A DNA stretch of 64,000 bases, from positions 19,513,521-19,577,520 of the forward strand of contig OZ021732.1 in NCBI GenBank assembly GCA_963978545.1, given 5' to 3'. The DNA is from Linyphia triangularis. Taxonomy: Eukaryota > Arthropoda > Arachnida > Araneae > Linyphiidae. The notes beneath the pieces are model-generated. The model was not told the origin of the DNA. It did not search any database and saw nothing but the letters and a program-made list of their open reading frames with translations. A program made the position numbers and the translations under genes. How positions within the stretch are numbered: position 1 is the first letter of the stretch; every line of letters begins with the position of its first letter. This document shows, in pieces, positions 49,705-64,000 of this stretch.

Positions 49705-51924
49705 AGAATAGTTTTTATTCAGAAAGGAATTTCATTGTATTCTCTTTGCTGTTACAACTGTATGGAAACAAAAATACAAGTGGCCAAAAATAAAAAATAA
49801 AAAGTCAATGGGATTTTCGACATTGTTCGTCCCTTACGAAAGAGTCAGTACCTGGATTAAAGCTGGATAGTTTTAGTTTCAAATCCCTCTCAACATTCTG
49901 TTTACTTCTGCATTAATTTTTCAGAAAGAGTAAATTTGAAAAGAATAGTTCACATAGATAGGTTGTTGAAAATCCTTTCAAGCATATCAGTGCAGTTTTG
50001 GCAATTACTGGATATTCTTACTAAACAATTACCCAGAACGGCACAAATGGTGTCGTTTCAAAAAACGAATTCATAGTCTGGTCACATGATAGCGCAATTA
50101 ACGAATCTTCTTTACTTGAAGATATTTTCAATTTTTTTGGTAATATTTTTCAAAGGGAATTAACTCGAAAATAGATGAGTTAAACAAATATGAATTTGTT
50201 TATAAGAAACAAGGGATTTTTTTTTTTTTTTTTTAAATACGTGAATGTGTTTATCACGAATGAACCAATGAAAATTATAAATTAAAATATCGATTATGCA
50301 ATGTAATCAGAAATCTATAGAACAATTTTTATTTTAAAAAATCTAGAGATAATTTATATGCTCTAGCGTGGTATTTACGCTAATTAATTTGAAAGAGATA
50401 TTGACAATAAAATAAATAAAAATAAAAAAATAAAAAAATATTTACTAAAGAGAAGAGAATTTTAGAAAATGGTTTTTATCCCGGGAATCCTCAAATGACA
50501 ATTTGAACATAGAATCTCAATTTTTACTACTTGTTAAGTATTAATTTATCAATATCTGGACAAGCAATAAGTTTTTTTTTATAGTTGAGTTGCAGTAACT
50601 AAATATAAAGTTTATACACAATCAAGTTGATCCTAAGTCTGAGGAGTAAAATGCGAATTATAAGTAATCTCGTACACTTTAACGTGAATGTAGGCATATG
50701 TTAGATAATGTGCGTGTTAGAAGAAAAGCATCGTATTAGAAATTGCTATGAAAACATTTAAATAAGATTTGAAGTTTCAGTACTTCATTACAAATGACGT
50801 TTCAAGTAAAATGTAATTGATATTTTATTAATTAGATTAATCTGTGTTATTGTACAGTTACGGAATAAAAGAACATACAATTATGTTTAAAATTGTAACT
50901 TAGTAAAATTAGCTAGAAGCATAATTTGTTAACTTGCTTACGTAATAGAATTCCATATACTTGTGTATTGGGCTTCCAAATAATATCGTTTACTTCGATT
51001 TAACATAATAATGGTATTATTCCCATACATTTTAATTATTGACAGAACAACTTTTATGTAAATGGAGATGTATCTTCACTCAAGATCCAACATAAAGTTA
51101 TTGTTTGTTGAAATACTTCAATAAGATTGTCCAATTCCCAATTGTAATGCAATTTCCGAATATCATTACAATTGTTAAATGCGATTGTTAATCCCGAAAT
51201 AATTCAAGAAGAGATAACATTTAACTATTTTCAAATTAGCTCGATACTAAGAAAACACAGCTGATATCTGAAAGAAGGTGAAGAAGGATGCTAATTAAAT
51301 GTCAAATGCAGTAACTTCTGCAACATTACTTCAAAGGAATTAATTTAAATAAAATGTGTATTTTTAAAATTAATGTAATTTCGATGTAATCAAAAATTAA
51401 ATTATGATATTATTTTTAAGGTAAATACTCAGTGACTATAATTGAACTGACTTTATTTATTGCCGCCTAAAGCATATTAAATATTGAATATGTGTTTATA
51501 AAATATGATACACATTCCCTTTAATTTATTTAATAATGGTACCTGATGAAAATAAACATTAGTTCAAGTTTCACAGCCAAAGAGAAATGTGGCGCTATAT
51601 GGAATTATATGGAAGGAAATGCATTAGTAAACCATTCGAATAGATTTTATTTCATTTTCGACTTAGAATTGCAATTATCACACTTAACACAAGTGATAGA
51701 ATACTAAAATATCTGCATGAAAATATCTTCATTTGTTTATTTTTAATTGATTTAAATTTAATTACGCAATTAATACTTGATGGCACCATACATAATTCAA
51801 CGTACAATTTATTAAGAGTTTTAACTTTAGATGCACAATGATTTGATACAGGAAATCTACTAAATTTGCAAGTATAGCTTAGTTTAATTGAATTTTCTTG
51901 AAAAAGTAGTTGAAAATACAAACT

Positions 51925-51927
<3 letters not shown>
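49705..51927 (+). other. Intron 4, AT-rich stretch
   Basis: No exon recognised. The minus-strand open frame at 51652-51921 has no family motif and ends at a microsatellite. Confidence 0.45.

Positions 51928-51977
<50 letters not shown>
51928..51977. repeat. (TA)n microsatellite, about 25 units
   Basis: Uninterrupted TA alternation over 50 bp in intron 4. Confidence 0.97.
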
Positions 51978-51979
<2 letters not shown>

Positions 51980-54360
51980 GGATTCTAAATTAACTTAAAA
52001 GTCAGTTATTTCCTAACTTACTTTCATAAAATTAAACGCAATTTAAAATAGCTGTAGAAATACCCCAAAAACCCTATATCATTACAAACCTACCGATATT
52101 GAGATCATTTTGAATAAAAAGATAAAACCTATGCATAGTTTCCCAAATTTAACAATTATCAATCTTAAATGTCACCTTACTAGCTGCATCTGATTTAATA
52201 AAATTATAAATATTGTTTTAAATTAAAATTGAAACAATTCCATGAAATTTTGAATATATGCCGTATCATTGTTTTACTTAAAGATTCATTCCTTAAATAC
52301 AGTTTCACACTTGATTTCGGTGCTACATAAACAAAAGTGTATGAAGATCACTTAACAACTAAAGGTTTCAGACTGCACTTATTAATGTAAGTTTATTTAA
52401 AGGTATCCTGTTCAATACAATTTTGATACGAATCTTTAAAAGGCACATTTGGCAGTGCTATTTTCAATCCAATACCCTTTAGTGTCTAGACGGGTTGAAA
52501 TATTCAAATATTTCTGATGTTGCATTCTCAGGCCAACTTTAAAGAAAATGTAAAATATATATCATCAATCATGTGGGAAAATGGCATAAAATTGCACAGA
52601 AATAAAAATATTTCAAGGCTTGAAAAAATATCAACGTGGTTGCTGAAATAATAATATTTTTCTGGCAAATATTCACACATGAAGAAATCAAGCTTCTTAG
52701 ACAGAGTTCGATTGAAAATAGAAAAATATTCTTTGGTGACTGGACAGAATTGACCTTAGAATTTCAAAACATACTTTGTATGTTTAGTAAAAAAATTTCT
52801 AAAATGTCAGAAACTTTGACAAAAAATGCTCTCATTAATAGTTAAGCTGTGTCTAATGGCAAAAATTATATTTTAAAATAATTATTTTTTCCAGTTATTT
52901 GTAAAATGTTGAAAATAGATGTGCTGCAGGTGTTGGATGCATTTGAAAATACGCTATAGAGAATTGGAAAAAAAAAAATTCAATAAACAAATAAAAAATA
53001 AAAATCCTTATACATGAAACAATTTCTTAATTAGAAACACATGTATAATTAGTATGAATTTCCTAGGAACTTAGAATAGTCAGTGAGACTTGTGATATTT
53101 TGTATTGTGTATCCACTATTGTGAGTTTTACTTCTCAATATATTGTCCAACCCCATAACACACCATATCACCAAAAAAGTATTAATAGCGAGCTTCCAAA
53201 ATGTACATAAACTCGTCGTGACCAAACGGGGTTTTAAGATATTCGGAACTTCAGCACTGAAACCAATTAGAGATTTCATTTTTGTAAATTCAACGAGAAG
53301 TCAAGATAAAAAAAAAAAAAAATCTTTATAATAGATGTATTAAAGTGAGACGAAAATTGCACAAAAAGATCAATTTTAAGTTTCTTGTTTCAGTTTGCAT
53401 GTTTTTGGATATCTATTTCTACCATAAGAAGGGCTTACAAAGTAATTTTGAATTACGATAAGATTATGAATTCGAAACCCTATCGCTCATCTCTCTCGCC
53501 AGCCCCACCGCACCAATGCCAGGAAATTGAGGCAATTGCATATTTAATGTGCACCAGTCCCCACTATCATACACACCAGTATTTATCAATAAAAAAAAAT
53601 ATGACCCCCCTTGTATTACTTCCTATTTCTTTTCTTGTATCACAATGTTGGTGAAGCTACAAGTAAAAGAACTATACCAAATATCCTAAAACATGAATCA
53701 TTTAGTATATATTTGTTGCTACTATAACACTTTGTAGAACAGGTTTTTTTTTTTGGTTTTTTTCGTTTTTTTTAATATTTCGTTAATTTTTTTATATATT
53801 TTTTTAAATATCACATTAAATTTAACTTTTTATTATTATATGGTTTTTATGAGTGTCAGCTTGTCAAATATTTAAGATACCGGACTCCAAAATAGAAGCA
53901 CCCAAATTCGTTTTCTATTATATTTGCATGACATCAAAGGGAATTCAAAAGTTGGACTATGAAACAGTTGAGCCAGTTTAAGGGAATTCTCGACTACATA
54001 TTGCAAATCAATAGTTTTATGAATGTTGCTTTCATTGTATTTGAGAGACTTCTTGGTTAGAAACACCGCGTTTACTGCAGCCAAACGTGTTCACAAAACC
54101 AGAATGGAAACTGAGAATAAAGTGAAGCACAAAAGCATTCAAGTTAAGATGTACGCAGAAAGGACATTTTGAATTCATTTCGTGGAATCGAAAATGCTTA
54201 ACTTTAAGCGTTATTTATAGTCGATAAGTGTCATTGCTTGTATTCAACATTTTAAATTGCGTAAAACTAGTTAGGGATTTTGAATTGGTAGCTTAACAAT
54301 AGACATCGCCAACCAAAAGATGACCCGAATATAGGGATCTTGAGAATAGAATGCCTAAAT
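51978..54360 (+). other. Intron 4, AT-rich stretch
   Basis: T-rich runs around 53,740-53,805. Open frames at 53385-53654 (plus) and 53872-54084 (minus) show no recognised family. Confidence 0.45.
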
Positions 54361-55000
54361 ATTAATCGTTAGCTTTTCAGAACTGTTTTGATGATGGAAT
54401 CAATAAGGTAAACCCAGGGAGCACAAGTCCTATCCCAAAAGTCGTTAACCGAATCAGGAGCTGTTTGCTGTCTGGGACTTGTGCCAAGAAGGTCATTAGT
54501 TTGTTGTTTGTGTGGAAGAGGAGAAATTTTGCCCCAACGCGCACAGCTCCCCGTCCCTGCAAAGGTTTAATTGCTTTTTGCCGCACATTAGTTTCTAAAA
54601 AGAAACATGGACGCATTTTCAATTTGTTCTTGCACTGACATGGTAGAAGTGAAGAAGTGACTGGGCACTTTATCAACTTCAACATAGGGCAGACTGTTTA
54701 ATTTTGTTCAATTTGACTTAATTTCTGGGAGGATGTGATTTATAGCGATATTTTTTTTATGTGTGTTATGAGGCTCCGTGTGCTGCTTTAATGAGAGGTT
54801 GTTGGGCATTTTTGAGACGTGTAGGGGATATTTATGGGGAAGTGAAAACTGGGAAAATTCAGAAAATGGAGAATAATGCCCCTTCTTTGATCATATTTTG
54901 GCTCCCCCTACTAAGTTACGTTATGAATTCAGCTCTTAGTTATTATACTATAGAAAAAAATTATTATTTTGTTAAAATGGTATTTCTGCTCATAACATAA
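54361..55000. other. Less AT-rich block with unassigned open frames
   Basis: A minus-strand frame of 102 codons (54377-54685) and a plus-strand frame of 79 codons (54761-55000) lie side by side in a block of higher GC than its surroundings. The minus frame has basic and hydrophobic stretches but no domain I can name, and no splice sites consistent with the receptor gene. It may be an old insertion. Confidence 0.25.
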
Positions 55001-59815
<4,815 letters not shown>

Positions 59816-60037
59816 CCCCCTGAGGACATAACTTACGTAGAGCTATCACTACCAAGGGAACACCACATCTCCACCGTGAGGCGGAAAGACCCCCCTACAG
59901 AGTACGCCAACATAGACCTCCACACTCACCACCTCCATTTGCAGACGATAGTCGTAGAGAGGGAGGAGGAAGAAGAGGTGGGAAACAACACCTGCGAGAC
60001 ACCCCTCATGAGCAGTCGGCGAGAGAGCGCAGTCTGA
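59816..60037 (+). CDS. Receptor gene terminal exon: ITIM-like, YxN and PDZ-ligand tail
   Basis: Acceptor CTTCCGTAG, then 73 codons in phase with exon 4 and TGA at 60035-60037. The peptide begins PPEDITYVELSLPREHH. ITYVEL fits the ITIM consensus (I/V/L/S-x-Y-x-x-L/V/I), the docking site for SH2 phosphatases such as SHP/Corkscrew. Twenty-three residues on, TEYANIDL carries Y-x-N, the Grb2/Drk SH2 preference. After a His/Leu stretch and an acidic run EREEEEE, the protein ends SSRRESAV: S-A-V is a class I PDZ ligand, and RRES is a basophilic (PKA-type) phosphorylation site on the same serine. GC is about twice that of the intron. Signalling roles are inferred from motifs. Confidence 0.9.
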   Translation, partial: PPEDITYVELSLPREHHISTVRRKDPPTEYANIDLHTHHLHLQTIVVEREEEEEVGNNTCETPLMSSRRESAV

Positions 60038-60320
60038 AACGAAACCTGGTTCATACCGGTTACTGACAGTGTGACGCTCGGTGTTCTGCTTTTTCACAAT
60101 GAAAGCATCCGATGACGTAGAGGCTAAGGTGTCTGAATAGCCTCAAACTACGGTCATGAGAAGACCCAGGACGATTACACAAAGGTGGTGCATTGAATCG
60201 TAACATTGAATATGACTGCAGGTCAGGAATAAACTGCGGTTGCAGTGGCACGTCTTAGACATGTGCTTTTTAAACCAATCTGAAAGTACAGGCCAATAAA
60301 GAGATACTACACAATAATTA
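60038..60320 (+). other. Probable 3' untranslated region of the receptor gene
   Basis: Composition stays GC-richer than background for about 220 bp after the stop, then drops. Polyadenylation signals AATAAA lie at 60228-60233 and 60295-60300. The second is followed by an AT-rich tract. The minus-strand open frames here overlap the coding exon and are shadows. Confidence 0.6.
60295..60300 (+). terminator. Candidate polyadenylation signal AATAAA
   Basis: Hexamer 258 bp after the stop codon, at the point where composition returns to AT-rich background. An alternative AATAAA is at 60228-60233. In an AT-rich genome this hexamer is common, so either could be used. Confidence 0.45.
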
Positions 60321-60337
60321 AGCGATAATTTATTAAT

Positions 60338-60340
<3 letters not shown>

Positions 60341-60383
<43 letters not shown>
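60341..60383. repeat. (AT)n microsatellite
   Basis: About 21 units of AT just downstream of the candidate polyadenylation site. Confidence 0.95.
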
Positions 60384-60385
<2 letters not shown>

Positions 60386-63300
60386 ATAGCCATGGTTTAT
60401 AAAGTTATGAGTTTAATTTGTTGTTATCAAATATCCACTGGGAAAATTAAAGAATGAAACTATACTGCCAATAAATTATAAACTCTTATTTAATAAAAAT
60501 GTTTGCTTACATTTCGGAGTGGAAATAAAATGATTAATTATCGTTATAACTTTATATAGATTTCAACATACTCGATTACTAGTATTTGTAAAACAAGGCA
60601 ATATCATTAAATTAAAGGATGTTCCTAATATTGTACAATACAAGGCGGAAATAGCTTTACAATATTTCAGAGTTTTATTGCAATATAGCTTAACTCCCTG
60701 TACATGAGTTTCAATGAATTTCCATCAGTTAAGAAAATTATCTCTGCATTCACGTCTAAAAGACCATTCTGACCTGTCGTCACAAAATAAAGAGCGCTGC
60801 CTGTGATCTTCGTCTATTAAAGAATCATGTTTGGACTCAATTTCAAAATAACATGAATTTGAAGTTTTTTATATACAATGTACTATAAATATCTCTGCAC
60901 AATCGTGGTACCAATAACAATCGTTCTTCCGTGTATTACTAGTGGACATTTGGAAAATGTACAAGTTTTCCATGCCCGATTTTCTATTGCTGTAAATCAC
61001 TCTTCTAATTAAGTTTTGTTCCATTATTTTGTAATGTGTGCTATGTGGTTGAACTATTCGCAAGATTGCACTCAAAAATCTAATTTGCGCACGGACAAAA
61101 CCGAATTAAAAACTAATGCTTTAAACAAAATAATAAAACAGGTGTATTGTCTCTGAAACTAAACGATAAACTTAAATTTGGTTATAGTGTTGCAGACACA
61201 TTTTTAATGATTTTAACAGAATAAATTGAATCGGAAATAGATTGCAATAATCTTTTGCCTTTCTGTAAATGAATAATTGCTTGCTTAAAAGTACATAATA
61301 CAATTTGCAACAATCTTTTTTCAAAGACGTTGCTGATTTGCAAAACGACAAATGTAAAATAATCTGTTTTTACTTCAACTAAACTTTAATTACTTCACTG
61401 TGTAAACATACCATGTTATTGATATTTAAATTATTTTTTTTCTTTGAAATTTATATTTCTTTACAGGCATCTGTATCAGAATAAAAATTTCTGGTAAACT
61501 AATTAAGTTTTAAATGGTTTGAAGAAAACATAGTAAAATGTAAACTTTGGAATAGAAAATTTCCAAATTCATCTAGATAAAACATTAAAGTTGGAAGTTA
61601 TTAAATCATTCTAAAGAATAATCATACTGAAATATTCTTAGCCATGTTTATAAATTATGTATATTATGAAAATCTATTCCCTACCAACGATTTCTATTAA
61701 AGAAAAAGCCTTTTGGATAATTTTGTATTAACTGTCATAAAATATAATTCCTACTGTAGGAAATTATTATATTCATTTGCCTTTTCTCAAGTTTTCACAA
61801 AAAATTTTATTGAAAGTATTATTAGAAAAATTATTGAGATTTATAGAATGTGAGCAGAGTGTATGAATGCGTGTGTTGGATAAGCAAACGCTAGTTTAAT
61901 TCATTGTCTCTTTTATGTACTTTGAACTGTAATAGTGATGATTACAATTGCACAATAAAATTATTTTATAATCATATGCGTATCTCGTTTTAAACATCCT
62001 CAATTTAAAACTAACACAAGTTATGAAGTGTGGCAGTAAATATTAGTAATGAGCCGTTTCTTTCGGCTGATTAGCTGCTTTTTTAAATATTGAGTCACTC
62101 AAACATTTTTTTTTTTATTTTTTTTTTTTTTTTCAGTATTAACAACGGTTCTTATTGCATAGGAAAGGTAGCACATGTGGCTGTTCAGCCAAATTTTTAT
62201 ATGTATAAGTTAAAATAGCTATACTCAATTCTTAGGAAGACTCGCCTGGTGACAACATTATCAGCACATTTTGAATAAAAGTCAGAAATAATGAGTGAAT
62301 GTTCCTCAACAAATAACTTTGTTTATTTCTTGTTGTTTATTTTCTCTGAGAAGGTATGACAGTTGACCCTAGATAGCAGATGTTTGGATGTTCTGTGCAT
62401 GCGATTGGAGAATAAATGTGACATTACTATATTGAAAGTAATAAAGAGATAATTCTAAAACAATGAAAAGCTATTTAAAAATATATTATATGATTTTGAT
62501 CAATGGTTTCAACTTTGATATCTATGTCAATGGTGATTTAAAATATATATGTTAGTACTGAAACGTTTAATAAAATATGTTTTGAGGTAAGTTTTTAATA
62601 CATGGGTGGATTGAAGATTACATTAAAATTCATTCAACATTATTTACACTATAAACACCATAATATTGGTAATTAAATGTGATGCAGTATTTCTCAGATG
62701 AAAACTGTTTTTGAATGACATTTTTTAGAAAATGTGCACAACTTTGGGATATTAAATATCTAAAACTTTAACGGCTGCAATGACAGGATTTTTTAACAGA
62801 CACCCCATACATTTTTATGGAAGCAAATTTACTAAGTTGAGGGGTTTGGCAATATACTTGGCATGAAGACTTTTCAATGAATATTAATCAAGACTAAACA
62901 AATAAATAAAACAAATGTTTAAAATATTTCTAATTTTGGCTTAATCTATTGCCAATTGACTTTTGGTATTTCCTGGGAAATGTTGGTATAACAAATCATT
63001 TTGACAAGATCTTTCATTGAATTAAACGAACTAATCTACAGCATTTGTAGAGTTGACTGGAAGTGTTGACCTCAGACAAACGGACATAAACTTTATGTAC
63101 TATTCTCTCTGCATAATAACAGTGTAGAAAACGAAAAAGAGTAGCAATAGGATTATTTTGTTTTTATTTCATTATTCAAAATGTTTTCAGTTTATCAATA
63201 GGAAAACAGGTAAAAGGTTATTAAATTGCAAATTGCTAAATTCCAAAAAATTAAAAATAAAAGGGTTTTTTTACTCTCTTTATTCTGCAAACATATATTT

Positions 63301-63809
63301 CTCATTATGTCTAGTACCAACTCGTAAAAAATAATAAATAAGCTTTTTATTTTGTCTAGAACTGAACAATAAACGAAACAAACAACCTTAATTCAAACAA
63401 ACATTTGTCATAGGACGAATACCAATTCATATGGATATTGCTACAATCTTGTTCAAAAGTTTAGAAAAATCGCTGCTTTTTAATATTTAAAAAAAAAAAA
63501 AATTAAAAAATTGAGAAGAATAAAAGGATATGTATTTGGTATGCAGATGAAAATATGTTGAAGAAGAAAATTAAATGCAAACAATAATAATTATGTATCC
63601 ATATATTAGGGTAGCGAGAAAAATAGCAAGAAAAGGGTATTCAATTTCACGAACAAATATAATTTTAATAATGAAATCAGAAAATTAAACAGTTGTGTGG
63701 CATCTTCTGACACTCACGCATGACACATAATCAATTTTCGTGTTTTTGATAAATGTTTTAATTTGAGCTATGCGATTCCCAAATCTTAAGAGAACGGTTT
63801 TTAATTCTG
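60384..63809. other. AT-rich intergenic stretch downstream of the receptor gene
   Basis: No exon or RNA gene recognised. The minus-strand open frame at 60869-61075 has no family motif. T runs occur near 62,108-62,135. Confidence 0.5.
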
Positions 63810-64000
63810 AAACCTAACTTGGTTGGGACAGAAGGCTACAATACGTATCCTGAGAATGTCCTACACATCCTGTGTCGGATTGAGAACAGGAGAATTAGAA
63901 GTTCCCTCTCCTGACCGTCTAGAAAGTAATGGCTTCACTTTCAGAGAAGTCTTTGACCAGGCTGAACACTGAGGAGTCACGTTACCATCCATTAAAATAA
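63810..64000 (-). pseudogene. Tc1-like transposase relic, cut by window end
   Basis: On the minus strand the translation contains SPVLNPTQDV, stop, DILRIRIVAFCPNQ, which parallels the Tc1 pattern SPDLNPIE-x-VWD-x-L-x-R-x-(I/V)A. Upstream, in another frame, VKDFSESEAITF resembles the segment that usually precedes it. The catalytic Glu position is Gln and there are stops and a frameshift, so it is dead. The rest of the element lies beyond the window. Confidence 0.5.

Noticed and set aside
59849..60251. Minus-strand open frames of 82 and 63 codons
   Set aside because: They lie opposite the terminal receptor exon and its 3' UTR. The plus-strand frame has splice support and motif content.

Overview
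This is a visibly AT-rich, intron-dominated animal window carrying the 3' part of one large plus-strand gene embedded in repeats. No bacterial-style gene order, rRNA, canonical tRNA gene or CRISPR array is seen. Very long introns, tRNA-derived SINEs, Tc1/mariner relics, long (AT)n tracts and the tail of an immunoglobulin-superfamily-like receptor point to an arthropod, perhaps a chelicerate such as a spider. The lineage is inferred from repeat style and genome texture, not from a diagnostic sequence. The gene was assembled by eye from five exons whose splice phases fit exactly: 15147-15272 (transmembrane segment), 18994-19024 (a 31-nt microexon), 43530-43633, 45809-45921, and 59816-60037 (stop TGA). 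Introns are 3,721, 24,505, 2,175 and 13,894 bp. Together they encode about 197 residues: a short extracellular stub, a 23-residue hydrophobic helix, a basic stop-transfer run, an acidic block with GPDIIP, an ITIM-like ITYVEL site, a Grb2-type YANI site, and a C-terminus RRESAV that is a class I PDZ ligand overlapping a basophilic kinase site. The best reading is the cytoplasmic tail of an arthropod adhesion receptor of the Sidestep/nephrin type. The ectodomain must lie upstream of the window. Layout: 1-15,146 is upstream non-coding sequence with a decayed DD41D-type Tc1/mariner element with roughly 250-bp inverted ends (1311-3854), two near-palindromic TTAA-flanked foldback elements of about 720 bp (4693-5412, 6774-7489), tandem and dispersed duplications, and a first SINE. 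15,147-60,300 is the gene; its introns hold two more SINEs in the same orientation, a third TTAA foldback (49247-49700), dispersed repeat pairs, a 13-bp minisatellite, a 444-bp (AT)n tract, a GC-richer patch with two overlapping CTCF-like motifs (around 16,804-16,822), and an antisense coding-like fossil near 31.6 kb. 60,300-64,000 is downstream sequence, ending in a probable Tc1-like transposase relic cut by the window edge. The most interesting biology is how the tail could be switched by splicing. Each of the three internal exons has a length not divisible by three, so skipping any one ends translation before the tyrosine and PDZ motifs. Exon 3 also has a duplicated donor site whose use would insert an immediate stop. 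These are sequence-based predictions with no transcript evidence.
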